Source of the DNA: an uncultured Myxococcales bacterium
GTDB lineage: Bacteria; Myxococcota_A; UBA9042
NCBI GenBank assembly: GCA_903840165.1
Contig: CAIMEY010000002.1
Location: 197,109-261,108, forward strand
DNA length: 64,000 nucleotides
Direction: 5' to 3'
Part shown: positions 32,966 through 42,036 of the stretch, one piece after another
Position numbering within the stretch: position 1 is the stretch's first letter
Layout of the letters: every line of letters starts with the position of its first letter
Notes under the pieces: model-generated
Database searches by the model: none
The model's input: the letters and a program-made list of their open reading frames with translations, nothing else
Told to the model about the DNA's origin: nothing
Position numbers and translations under genes: made by a program

Positions 32966-35206
32966 TTAGGGCGCCGAATCTGATAAAGCTTTGAAAAGAC
33001 AGCGCGCTTGGGCCTCGGCGTACCAGTACGGCGCGACTTCCGCCGTGGTTGCTGGCGCGGGACACTGACCGCGTCGCGCCGCCAAGATGTCAGTCAAATG
33101 CTTGATTTCTTGGGTGATAGCGGGTGCAAGGCCGTCGTTGCCTGCAAGCCAGTCTGTCGCGAGGGCTGAATCGGCCGGCCAGTCTTGGGGAGCATGCGCC
33201 GCAATGGCGCGAAACCAAAGGTAGGTTATGGCCCCCTGCGTCGGCATTTCCCGATGCGCCTGCGCCAAGGCGGTCCAGGGATCGCGGGGCGAGGCGCCAA
33301 AGATCAAGAATTGACGCGCAAATTCTCGCCCTTGAACTGATTTTGCCAGCGACTGCCGAACAGCAAGGGCCCGTAGCGTTGCTTCACTGACGGGGCGACT
33401 CGCTGCTCGGGCCCAATAGGCTTGTGCAATCGACCAGTTTTGCGTGTGAAGAGCCAGATCGCCCTGCGCGATTTCGACGCCTGCGCGCTGCAGAAGCTGA
33501 AGCCCCACAGCCTCTTGCGTCGTGGCGTCGGGCAGTTCAGCCAATCCATTCAGATGTGCGGTGGCCTTTTGCCATTGCCGAGTCTGAATCAGGCGTTCGA
33601 CGTAGTTGAGCGTAAGACTCGGCTCTAGAGGCTTGGGTAGTTCAGCCAGAGTTTCTTCCCAAAGATCGGCTGCTTGCCAGTCGTGTCCGCCTCGATGCAG
33701 TCGTTCTGCAGCAGCGTCGCAGCGGCCCAGGGCCAACGCGCACGGGCGGGCAAACAGGCTAGGTGAGGCAAATCGAGCACGTGCACGGGCTAAATCCGCG
33801 TCTGTTAAAGGGAAACGCTTGTCGTCATCCACATACTGTGCCCACTGCGCGGCCAACGCCGCTGCGGTGCTACCCGTAGCCGCTTGCCAGTCGCCAGTTG
33901 TGTACAATTCCGCGACTTTCAGGGGCTGTGTGTCCGCGAGCCACCGCACCAGGGAGCCGGCGATCGTGTAGGAGCGTTCACCCGAGTGGGAGAAAAACCC
34001 AGTCGGCGTAAGGAGTTCAGCGACTTCAGGCGCTAGACCCAGGCGGCGCATCGCGCGAGCCCATTGGTGCAAGTTCAGACCGCCCCGCACCGGCCATTCC
34101 GCAGCCATCGCCATGCCTTCGATGAGTAGCGCATTGGGCACCAAGCCAGCCTGCAAAGGGACGGCCAACGCGTTGTGGCTCCAAAAGCCAGCAAAGACAT
34201 GGGCGAGTTCGTGTTTGAGCACCGAGGCCCCGAACTCCGGCAGGACCAAATGCACTTGATGCAGCCAGGGTTTGGCCATGTCGACGCGCTCAGCCCCCAT
34301 CCACTGCCGTTTCTGCGTCGCATTGGCATACAGGTAGATGTCGATGGTCGACTGCGCTTGGGCCCCGAACCAGCGCGACAGCTCCCAGGCGCGAAAAGCC
34401 GTGTCTTCCGCGAGCCATTGCCGCTCTTTGGCCCAGCGCGGTCCCGAAGGCAGATGCAGGCGCAGGGCCGGCGCACCCAGGCGGGCCGGGACGTCGATTG
34501 TATCTGTCAAAACATGCGATTGCAGATCGTTGGCCGTGACCCGCCACGGCTCGTAAGGGGCCCTCAGCTCGGTCACGCACCAAGCGGTCAGCGCGAGCAT
34601 CAGCAGCCAAGGCGTGCGCGGATGTCGAGCGACGACGGGCCAAGAACCGCTTGGAAATACGAGTAAAATGCCCCAAAACGCAAGGTCCGTTAGGCGCCAG
34701 GCGATGTAGGGCCAGCGGATGGCTACGGCGTCCTCGTACAACGCTCCGGCGATATAGCCGAACAGGCCATGGTAGGCAAACACCTGAGGTTCATGAAGGA
34801 AATGCCAGGCGGGTCTCGCCGCGCTGCCCAGCGCCAGGAGCCAAAGGGCGAAGAACTGCGCACGCGGCCTGCAAGGGATTCGCGCGACCACGCTGCCCAT
34901 TGCCGAGCCGACCAGCGCTGACATCAAGGGGCCAAGCGCGTAAAAGGCCAAGCCATACAAGCGGTCGCAGTTGGCAATCCAGACGCTGCCCAGGATCAGC
35001 AAAGCCAAGGGCCCAAGGGCTGCGACGGCTGCGTGCCACCTTCGCCGCGGCAGCAACTGCAGATGTCCACAGCTCAAACCAACGACGGGAGCGAGCACAA
35101 GACTCGCATGATAGTCAAGGGTTGCCCAGGCGCCCTGGCTCAGCAGCCAAAGCGCGACCACGGACGGTAGCAAGGCGATGACGGTGGAGGCTGAAAGACG
35201 TCGCAT
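32966..35206 (-). CDS. Multi-pass membrane HExxH metalloprotease-like protein
   Basis: 746 aa from ATG 35206; a GTG at 35311 would add 35 residues. The N-terminal third has about six hydrophobic segments (for example VIALLPSVVALWLLSQ). Outside the membrane follows a gluzincin-like core: SVLKHELAHVFAGF (HExxH zinc motif) and, some 35 residues later, LIEGMAMAAEW with a likely third zinc ligand Glu. The C-terminal 300 residues are helical and TPR-like (LAELPKPLEPSLTLNYVERL). Substrate unknown. It is convergent with the MerB-like gene. Confidence 0.7.
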   Translation of the reverse strand: MRRLSASTVIALLPSVVALWLLSQGAWATLDYHASLVLAPVVGLSCGHLQLLPRRRWHAAVAALGPLALLILGSVWIANCDRLYGLAFYALGPLMSALVGSAMGSVVARIPCRPRAQFFALWLLALGSAARPAWHFLHEPQVFAYHGLFGYIAGALYEDAVAIRWPYIAWRLTDLAFWGILLVFPSGSWPVVARHPRTPWLLMLALTAWCVTELRAPYEPWRVTANDLQSHVLTDTIDVPARLGAPALRLHLPSGPRWAKERQWLAEDTAFRAWELSRWFGAQAQSTIDIYLYANATQKRQWMGAERVDMAKPWLHQVHLVLPEFGASVLKHELAHVFAGFWSHNALAVPLQAGLVPNALLIEGMAMAAEWPVRGGLNLHQWARAMRRLGLAPEVAELLTPTGFFSHSGERSYTIAGSLVRWLADTQPLKVAELYTTGDWQAATGSTAAALAAQWAQYVDDDKRFPLTDADLARARARFASPSLFARPCALALGRCDAAAERLHRGGHDWQAADLWEETLAELPKPLEPSLTLNYVERLIQTRQWQKATAHLNGLAELPDATTQEAVGLQLLQRAGVEIAQGDLALHTQNWSIAQAYWARAASRPVSEATLRALAVRQSLAKSVQGREFARQFLIFGASPRDPWTALAQAHREMPTQGAITYLWFRAIAAHAPQDWPADSALATDWLAGNDGLAPAITQEIKHLTDILAARRGQCPAPATTAEVAPYWYAEAQARCLFKALSDSAP

Positions 35207-35679
35207 CGCCTTGAGCCTACGCGCCAAAGCCGTCGCTGTCAGCGGGGTTGGTCGAGGCAACGGCGTGACGACCCAGTTTGGCTGACGCAGGGTCGACCAT
35301 TGCCCAAGCACCGGCTAGGTTAGGACCTATCCATGGGGCACTTTGCGTTTATTTATCCGTAGTTATCGGAGGATGTGGGACACTCGTTCCTCGGGGAAGG
35401 TCCAGGGGTAGCGCTCACCCTGGTACGCTGCTATCCTTGGCAGGCACGCGGCGGCTCAGGCCACGGGTGCGCTGTAAGTCTGCGGTCTTGCAGGGTTTAA
35501 GCGATAGAGTGCCCTCCTCAGTTTGGCTAGGCGAGGCGCCAATCGCCCCCCGGTCGGTGGCTCCTGCAGGGTGGCAACTGGTGTAGGACAAATCGTTGAT
35601 TGGACAAGATTTTTCCTGCGAAATGTCCAACTCTCGATCGGTGTTTCGCGGCGAGTGACGTAGGGCTCTCCGGCAATCG
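35207..35679. other. Intergenic region before the cyclase gene, containing a hairpin or operator
   Basis: Between the divergent metalloprotease and cyclase genes. Apart from the inverted repeat at 35600-35630, listed separately, I see no gene. Short palindromic matter such as TTATCCGTAGTTATCGGA lies near 35355. Confidence 0.3.
35600..35630. promoter_or_regulatory. Inverted repeat TTGGACA...TGTCCAA upstream of the cyclase
   Basis: Perfect 7-bp arms (35600-35606 and 35624-35630) around 17 bases, with inner ATTT/AAAT complementarity. It lies 50 bp before the cyclase start. It could be an operator or a leader hairpin. Confidence 0.4.
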
Positions 35680-37326
35680 GTGGTACACGTGGCAGTTCCT
35701 CGCGGCAACATTCCTTGCAAACTCGTGCGGATAAGCACGGGCAACGCCCAGCAGGAAATCCTGTTGTCGGACATGACCACCATCGGTCGGCAGCCGACCA
35801 ACACGCTACAAATCGTCGATCGCTTGGTGAGCAAGGAGCACGCGGTTATCGCCCGCAAGCCAGGGAGTAATACCTTTCTGCTCAGTGACTTGGATAGCCG
35901 TAACGGCACCTACCTCAACGACCGACTGGTCGAGAGCACCACCGTCCTCAAGGACGAAGACATCCTGCGGATCGGTTCGACGACATGGAGGTTTGCTTCA
36001 TCGGTCGAAGCCCCTGAACTGCAAGCGGAACCTGCAGCCGATGAGCCGGGCCCCGCCAGCATTCACGCCACGATGCAAATCGACTTGGCGCACGATTTTG
36101 CCCGCGCGGACTTGGTGCTCGACGAGCGAATGCTGCGAGCTGATTACGAAAAGCTGCGCCTTGCCTACACCTTGTCGCGCGATCTGCACGCCGCGCCGAG
36201 CATTGATGAGCTACTCGACCGGCTTTTAACTCGTATTTTCGAGTGGTTGCCGGTGGATCGGGGCGTTGTTCTGCTCGTCGATCCCAAGGCACCGGGCGAA
36301 GTGGTCGATCAGCTGTACCAGGCCAAGTTGCGGTTGAGGCCGGGCGCGGCGCTCTCGGCATCCGATCGCGACGTGCGGGTGCCCCGTTCGATCATGCATC
36401 AGGTGTTGCGACGGCGCGAAGCAGTCCTCTCGACAGATGCGCGTCTGGATGCCCGGTTCAACAAAGCACAATCCGTTGTTTTGCAAGGTATTCGCTCGTC
36501 GATGACGGTGCCGCTGCTGACCTCTGATCGGACGCTGGGCGTCTTGCACGTCGACTCGCTCATCAGTTCTGGCTTGTTTGCGGAAAAGGACTTGGCTGTC
36601 CTCGTCGCCGTCAGCCGTCAGGCGTCAATCTCTATTGATAACGTGCTCTTGCAGCGGCGCGTCGTCGAAGAAGCCGCCCTGCGGTCGTCGCTGTCGCGCA
36701 TGTTGTCGCCCAACTTGGTCGACCGAATTGTCGCCGGCGATTTGGCCATTGAGAAGGGCGGGGCGCAGAAGCGCGTCTCGGTGCTCTTTGCTGATATTCG
36801 TGGCTTTACCAGTCTGACTGAGCGCCTTGCGCCGGCCGACATGGTGGCGCTGATGAACGACTACTTTGAGCGTGTATCCAACATTATCTTCAAGCATGAC
36901 GGGACCTTGGACAAGTACATCGGTGATTGCGTGATGGCTCTCTTTGGTGCACCGCTCGGCAGCGACGAAGACGAGATTCAGTGCGTGCGCGCTGCCTGGG
37001 AAATGCAGGCTTCGGTTCGGGAATTTAACGTTGAACGCGCCGCGGCTGGCCAAGAGCAGATCGGTATCGGTGTCGGCATTGCTACGGCCCAGGTGATCGC
37101 GGGCTATGTCGGTTCATCGCAAACGATGAGTTACACAGTGTTCGGTCGCGGCGTGAACTTGGCCTCGCGCCTATGCAGCCAAGCCAAGGCCGGTGAAGTG
37201 CTGATTTCGCCAACGACTTACGATTCCGTCGTCGCCCGCGGCGTCGATGCTTTCGCCATGGACGAAGTGCGCCTCAAGGGCATGGCCGACCCAGTCAAGC
37301 CCTACCGGTTGACGGCTGTGCCCTAA
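35680..37326 (+). CDS. FHA-GAF-adenylate/guanylate cyclase (class III)
   Basis: 548 aa from a GTG at 35680. FHA domain (about 18-110): TIGRQPTNTLQI, SKEHAVI, SRNGTYLND. GAF domain (about 165-330): the segment from RLLTRIFEWLPVDRGVVLLV to VAVSRQASISIDN. Class III cyclase catalytic domain (about 365-540): VLFADIRGFTSL with the metal-binding Asp, DKYIGDCVMALFGAP with the second Asp, and YTVFGRGVNLASRL. It would make a cyclic nucleotide (likely cAMP), with activity tuned by a ligand at GAF and by phosphothreonine binding at FHA. No membrane segment. It forms a possible link between Ser/Thr kinase and cyclic-nucleotide signalling. Confidence 0.9.
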   Translation: MVHVAVPRGNIPCKLVRISTGNAQQEILLSDMTTIGRQPTNTLQIVDRLVSKEHAVIARKPGSNTFLLSDLDSRNGTYLNDRLVESTTVLKDEDILRIGSTTWRFASSVEAPELQAEPAADEPGPASIHATMQIDLAHDFARADLVLDERMLRADYEKLRLAYTLSRDLHAAPSIDELLDRLLTRIFEWLPVDRGVVLLVDPKAPGEVVDQLYQAKLRLRPGAALSASDRDVRVPRSIMHQVLRRREAVLSTDARLDARFNKAQSVVLQGIRSSMTVPLLTSDRTLGVLHVDSLISSGLFAEKDLAVLVAVSRQASISIDNVLLQRRVVEEAALRSSLSRMLSPNLVDRIVAGDLAIEKGGAQKRVSVLFADIRGFTSLTERLAPADMVALMNDYFERVSNIIFKHDGTLDKYIGDCVMALFGAPLGSDEDEIQCVRAAWEMQASVREFNVERAAAGQEQIGIGVGIATAQVIAGYVGSSQTMSYTVFGRGVNLASRLCSQAKAGEVLISPTTYDSVVARGVDAFAMDEVRLKGMADPVKPYRLTAVP

Positions 37327-37853
37327 CTGCTAGGTCCGCTGCGCGAAGCGATCAGGGCACCTGGCTGCGAGCAGTGTCCGGAAAACCCCAAGCATACAGC
37401 GCACATTGAACCGTGCTATACAGGCGGTCTCAGCCTCACGATGCGCGCAACGGGCCGGACTTGCGCCTTCCAACTCTTGAACATCTGTAAAGACTGCATT
37501 TGGCGGTTGCGGCACTGGGCGGGCGTTCGCTATGGTAACGCTTGATGGCCGGACAATGCGTGGTCCTTCCGCCACGGTGTTTGGAGCCTTAGCCTAGACG
37601 CAGCAAGTCTGCGCAAGGTCAGTATTAACCTGTTCGCCAAAGGGGTCTTTGCCAGTAGATGGGACGCAGAGATGTCGATCAGACACCCCGCCTCCCACGC
37701 CGATAGTGACCCCAAACTTCGATGTCCACACTAGCCTCCTGGCTGCATCCAATAGCCACCGATCGGAGCCCCAAGCGCGGGCTTCGATTGACCCGTGCGG
37801 CGCACTGCGCGCCCCCAGACAGACCGGCCTTGACGCCGGTTGCCGAGGACCCG
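37327..37853. other. 527-bp intergenic region
   Basis: No gene supported; an in-frame upstream extension of the next gene (from 37722) has no signal-peptide logic. I see no convincing promoter or terminator. The stretch 37600-37640 contains GCAAGG and TATTAAC but not the 18-bp motif found at 53.7, 55.4 and 61.4 kb. Confidence 0.25.
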
Positions 37854-39845
37854 ATGAAGCGTTTGTTGTCCCGCCTCTTGCTGCCCACGATGGCGTGTCT
37901 CTTGGCCGTGGCCTGTACCACGTCATCCGGTTCTGGTGGTACCAATTCCGGGATCATCGGCAACGGGTACGGAACGGATGCGCAAATTACCAACGATTCT
38001 GGTGGGAACCAAGGGGGAAGCGACATTGCCGTGGCCGATGTTCCGGCGACCACCGGCCCCGCGGCCTACGTGGCTTGCGAGAAATCCAAGTGTTCCGCGC
38101 AGTATGAGGCTTGCCAAGGTGATTCAGCGTGCGCCGCCGCCCTGACGTGCGCCGCCGCTTGCAGCAGCCAATCCTGCGTCCTGCAGTGCCCGCCGGCGTC
38201 TGGTGCGGTTGTGACCGCCTTGCAGGCCTGTGCTGCACAGCAAGGATGCTCGATGACCGGCGGCAGCCAGTGCGGCAATGGTCAGTGCGAAGCGGGCGAA
38301 ACAACGCAGAATTGCGCAGCCGACTGCCCGGCCGGCACCAGCTGCGGCGATGGCAAATGCCAGCCCGGCGAGAATCCCAGCACCTGCCCCGCCGACTGCA
38401 AGGTGGCCGCTGCGTGCGGCAATGGCGTTTGCGAAGCCGGTGAATCCGTAGCTTCTTGCCCGGCCGACTGCACGCCCAAACCGACGGCTTGCACCACGTA
38501 CGCCGATGTACAGCCGATTTTCCAGAATAGCTGCGACGGCTGCCACGGCCACAATTTTGGCAGCACCTGCGCCGTAGCCGTGGGCGACAAAGCCATCGCC
38601 GGCAAAGTAGCCAGTGGTTCCATGCCCGTAGGCGGTGGCCTGAGCGCAGGCGACAAGGCGACGATTGCCGCTTGGGCAGCCGGCGGATTGAAATGCACGC
38701 CAGCCGACTGCGCACCTGGTGCGGTTTGCGGCAACGGCAAGTGCGAAGCCGGCGAAACTGCAGCAAGTTGCGCGGCCGACTGTGGCACCAGCACCAATCC
38801 CGGCACCAACTACTGCGACGCCAACTGCGGCAGCCAGGCGCCCAGCAAGTGCTACTGCGACGACCAATGCCAGAACTACGGCGATTGCTGTATGCCGGAC
38901 GGGTCGATGCCGACTTCGGCCAACAAGACCTGCGCGGGTTCGACTTGCGGCAAGTGCAACGGCAGCACCCCGCCGCCCTCGCCGTGCGGCAATGGTACGT
39001 GCGATGCTGGCGAAACGCCTCAGAATTGCCCCGCCGACTGCCCGGCGCCGACCAACAACTGCGGCAACGGCAAGTGCGACGCCGGGGAGACCAATGCCAC
39101 CTGCCCGGCCGATTGCCCTGCAGTTGCACCGGGTAGCCACTTCTGTGACACAGCTGGCATGTGCGGAAGTGCCAATGCCGCGCCCAGTGGCTGCTACTGC
39201 GACAACCAGTGCCCCAAGTACGGCGATTGCTGCTTGGCGGATGGGTCCATGCCTAAGAAGGGAAGTCCGAATAACTCTTGTGCTGGCGCTGCTTGCGCGG
39301 ACTGCGGTGGCGGCTCGGCCACTCCCACCTGCGGCAATGGCAAGTGCGACGCTGGCGAGACCAATGCAACGTGCCCTGCCGACTGCCCGGCTGCCAGCAC
39401 CTGCGGTAATGGCAAGTGCGATGCCGGTGAAACCAATGCGAATTGCCCCAAGGACTGCCCCGCGGCCAGCACCTGCGGCAACGGCAAGTGCGACGCCGGT
39501 GAAACCAATGCGAATTGCCCCAAGGACTGCCCTCCAGCCAACACCTGCGGCAACGGCAAGTGCGACGCCGGCGAGACCAACGCGACCTGCCCAGCGGACT
39601 GCCCGGCGGCCAAGACCTGCACTTCCTACACGGATGTACAGTCCATTTTCCAGAACAATTGCAATGGCTGCCATGGCCACAAGTTCGGCAACAGCTGCAG
39701 CGCAGCGGGCAACTACAGCACGATCAACTCGTACGTCCAGGGCGGCATGATGCCTCCGGGTGGCGGACTGAGTTCGGCCGACAAGGCCAAGATCGCGGCC
39801 TGGGCTGCTGCCAAGGATGCTTGCACCGCAGCGCAGTGCCCGTAA
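37854..39845 (+). CDS. Cys-rich lipoprotein with CGNGxC repeats, two SMB-like modules and two CxxCH motifs
   Basis: 663 aa from ATG 37854 (GAGG upstream); the signal peptide ends in the lipobox AVACT. An early Cys-rich helical segment is followed by ten repeats of the type CGNGKCDAGETNATCPADC. Two modules with the Cys spacing of somatomedin B domains (CYCDDQCQNYGDCC and CYCDNQCPKYGDCC) lie between them. Two near-identical segments VQPIFQNSCDGCHGH (heme motif at 38532-38546) and VQSIFQNNCNGCHGH (39660-39674), each followed by GGGLSxxDKAxIAAWAA, look like c-type cytochrome units. The protein would be outer-membrane or surface bound and might carry two hemes; a later Met ligand (MPVGGG / MMPPGGG) is present in both. 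Binding partner and function are unknown. Confidence 0.8.
   Translation: MKRLLSRLLLPTMACLLAVACTTSSGSGGTNSGIIGNGYGTDAQITNDSGGNQGGSDIAVADVPATTGPAAYVACEKSKCSAQYEACQGDSACAAALTCAAACSSQSCVLQCPPASGAVVTALQACAAQQGCSMTGGSQCGNGQCEAGETTQNCAADCPAGTSCGDGKCQPGENPSTCPADCKVAAACGNGVCEAGESVASCPADCTPKPTACTTYADVQPIFQNSCDGCHGHNFGSTCAVAVGDKAIAGKVASGSMPVGGGLSAGDKATIAAWAAGGLKCTPADCAPGAVCGNGKCEAGETAASCAADCGTSTNPGTNYCDANCGSQAPSKCYCDDQCQNYGDCCMPDGSMPTSANKTCAGSTCGKCNGSTPPPSPCGNGTCDAGETPQNCPADCPAPTNNCGNGKCDAGETNATCPADCPAVAPGSHFCDTAGMCGSANAAPSGCYCDNQCPKYGDCCLADGSMPKKGSPNNSCAGAACADCGGGSATPTCGNGKCDAGETNATCPADCPAASTCGNGKCDAGETNANCPKDCPAASTCGNGKCDAGETNANCPKDCPPANTCGNGKCDAGETNATCPADCPAAKTCTSYTDVQSIFQNNCNGCHGHKFGNSCSAAGNYSTINSYVQGGMMPPGGGLSSADKAKIAAWAAAKDACTAAQCP
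39327..39614 (+). repeat. Four tandem 72-bp repeats (CGNGKCDAGETN units)
   Basis: Four consecutive, almost identical 72-bp units encode TCGNGKCDAGETNxxCPxDC plus a 4-residue linker. Earlier copies in the gene are more divergent, so this block is a recent in-frame expansion. Confidence 0.8.
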
Positions 39846-40046
39846 TCGTGCCTCATACTGCGGCTGCCACCGAGGCCGCGCGCCTGAATCCTGAGGCCGC
39901 GACCCGGTGGTACCCGAAACGAATCTGCTGCGAATACGACGATAAGTAGAAGCGCCGGCGTCGTTGTGCCCAGCCTCCGCACAAACCTAGACAGTCGAGA
40001 CAGCCGGGCAGTCTGGAAGCGCAATCGGGCCAGAAACCCAAACGGA

Positions 40047-41069
40047 TCAGCCGTCTAGCTTGGCAAGTCGATCGCAGAGCGCGACAAGGACCAGGGCGCA
40101 CTGCGGCGGCCAGACGTCCTGAGCGACTTCCCGCACGGCCTGTAACTGGGTATGGAGATCGCCACTAGCTGCATCGATGCCGCCGTGAGCCTTGATATCG
40201 TTTATGATTTGACCGACTTCAGCGTCGTCCAGCGGTTCGCCCTGGGCGGCTTGGTGCAGGCGTTCACCCAGCCTGTCCCGTTGCTCACCGGTCCAGCTGT
40301 CCGCAGCCAGGAGCATCGGCCAAGTCGGCTTGCCTTCGCGCACATCGGCCCCGGCTTGTCCCCGGCCCTTGAGGCCCAAGGCGTCAAGCAGATCATCGCG
40401 AATTTGAAAGGCAAGACCCAATGCTTTGGCCATGGGCTGGATCGTGGCCTGAGTGGCCGGCGGCAATTCAAGCAGGATCGCTGCGCCCGCGAGGCACGCC
40501 TCAAAAAGCGGAGCCGTCTTGCCCACATGCACGGCGCCTACGTGTTCGAGCGAGGGCAGGCCGTGGCCATGCAGAAGTAAGTCCGCTGTCTGCCCGGCGA
40601 TCGTGGCCAACAGAGCGTCGGCAACCAACAAAGTCAGGGCCACCCGATGTTCGTTGGGCACGGCCGGATCGCGCAGGAGCGCCGCCAATGGCGTCACGAG
40701 CAGCGCGTCCCCGGCGTTGATCGCCTGCGCTACACCGAAACGGGCCCAGAGCGTTGGTGTACCCCGGCGCAATTCATCGCGATCTTGGACATCGTCGTGA
40801 ACCAAGGTGCCGTTGTGCACCCACTCAATGGCGGCGCCAAGGCTCAAAGCTGCGTCGACAGGACCGTCGCCGGCCGCAACCAGGGCCGCGGGTAGCAGTC
40901 CGCGCAGGCGCTTGCCTCCCGTCTGCATGTGCAGTTCACTCATTGTATCAAGCAGTTGCTGTCCCGCCGCAGGAGCCAGAGTCGGCTCACCAGGACTGGC
41001 CTGCCACTGATCTGCAAGGCGCTGTGTCAGCACTGCTTGCCAAGGGGCCAATAAAAGGTCGAATTGCAT
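40047..41069 (-). CDS. Polyprenyl diphosphate synthase
   Basis: 340 aa from ATG 41069. It condenses IPP with allylic diphosphates to make longer prenyl diphosphates. GGKRLRGLL at the N-terminus, LVHDDVQD (first Asp-rich motif) and FQIRDDLLDALG (second Asp-rich motif) are the family hallmarks. It is the last gene of the mevalonate operon, starting 4 bp after the phosphomevalonate kinase stop, and so draws directly on IPP/DMAPP made by the operon. Product chain length cannot be read reliably. Confidence 0.9.
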   Translation of the reverse strand: MQFDLLLAPWQAVLTQRLADQWQASPGEPTLAPAAGQQLLDTMSELHMQTGGKRLRGLLPAALVAAGDGPVDAALSLGAAIEWVHNGTLVHDDVQDRDELRRGTPTLWARFGVAQAINAGDALLVTPLAALLRDPAVPNEHRVALTLLVADALLATIAGQTADLLLHGHGLPSLEHVGAVHVGKTAPLFEACLAGAAILLELPPATQATIQPMAKALGLAFQIRDDLLDALGLKGRGQAGADVREGKPTWPMLLAADSWTGEQRDRLGERLHQAAQGEPLDDAEVGQIINDIKAHGGIDAASGDLHTQLQAVREVAQDVWPPQCALVLVALCDRLAKLDG

Positions 41070-41073
41070 AGGG

Positions 41074-42036
41074 TTACTCCATGGCACCGGCCAGATCTCG
41101 GGGGAACTCGGCGACCACAAGGCCTCCCTGTTCCTGCCAAGACTTGGTAATTTTATGTATTGTCAGGGCATTATCTGCGAAAGCGAGGACGCAGTCGCCA
41201 CCAGCAGCGCCGGAACTGCGAAAGGTGCCTCCTTGGGCCCGGATGCAATTGCGGGCAGCAACGACGCCTGGATTTGCTCCAGCGACTGCGGCTAGGCTGC
41301 TTTGATCGAAAGCGTTTTGACAGGCAGACAGCGCCTCAAGCACCGCTTTGGCCGTTGCCGTGGGCCATGCCTCGCACAGCGCTCTGGCAGCACGGTCGAT
41401 AGCGGCCAACTGCTCCTCAGTAAGAGGATGGGCCTGCAGCGCGAGCGCCGTCGAGGCCGCGTGGCCACTGTACAAGGCCGCAGCAAAGATGCCATTAGGC
41501 CAACGAAGTCGCGAAGTTGTCGCAGCATCCTTTCGGTAGGCAACGCACCCGCCCCAGGCAATCGTAGTGACGTCGTAGCCACTGCCGGGCGGAGACTGAA
41601 CCGTTGCGTGGACCAATCGGGATAAGTCTGCAATTTCAGCAATATCGGGGCGCACGTTGGCCGATCTCGCCGCGCCCTGCAGCGTAGCGACTGTGACGGC
41701 TGCGCTGGTGCCTAGCCCGAGCTTAAGCCCGCCGCGATCGCCAAAAACTTCGAGGAGCAACTGCTCTGAAAGGTGAATATTCCAGCGCTGTTCAGCGATA
41801 GCTAGGCTTGAGGCCACAAAGGCGGCGAGGCCGGAGTTGGGCCCCTGGGCCGTGATGTTCCAGACCTGGGCAAATGCCGACAGAACAACCTGCCCTGGCC
41901 CGGGGCGTAGCGTCGCACGCACCAACGCGCCGGTCGCAACGGCCAAGCTGTGGCCGCCAGGTTGAACGACGGCATATTCGCCGGCAATCATCAACTTGCC
42001 GGGAACTGTCCAAGATTGCACAGGTATCTCAGGCAT
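41074..42036 (-). CDS. Phosphomevalonate kinase (GHMP family)
   Basis: 320 aa from ATG 42036, overlapping the upstream decarboxylase gene by 8 bp. GHMP kinase signs: VPGKLMIAGEYAVVQPG at the N-terminus, LKLGLGTSAAVTVA (ATP-binding Gly/Ser loop), PPGSGYDVTT and SGAAGGDCVLA near the C-terminus. The PGSGYD block and the position between decarboxylase and prenyl synthase favour phosphomevalonate kinase over mevalonate kinase. It makes mevalonate 5-diphosphate with ATP in the cytoplasm. Confidence 0.85.
   Translation of the reverse strand: MPEIPVQSWTVPGKLMIAGEYAVVQPGGHSLAVATGALVRATLRPGPGQVVLSAFAQVWNITAQGPNSGLAAFVASSLAIAEQRWNIHLSEQLLLEVFGDRGGLKLGLGTSAAVTVATLQGAARSANVRPDIAEIADLSRLVHATVQSPPGSGYDVTTIAWGGCVAYRKDAATTSRLRWPNGIFAAALYSGHAASTALALQAHPLTEEQLAAIDRAARALCEAWPTATAKAVLEALSACQNAFDQSSLAAVAGANPGVVAARNCIRAQGGTFRSSGAAGGDCVLAFADNALTIHKITKSWQEQGGLVVAEFPRDLAGAME

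Noticed and set aside
37722-37853. Longer N-terminus of the heme/SMB lipoprotein
   Set aside because: The in-frame start at 37722 places 44 Pro/Arg-rich residues before the signal peptide; ATG 37854 with GAGG upstream is the better start.
38124-39680. Minus-strand frame of 518 codons opposite the Cys-rich lipoprotein
   Set aside because: An artefact of the CGNGxC repeats read backwards (Ala/Val/Gly-rich low complexity); no ribosome binding site.
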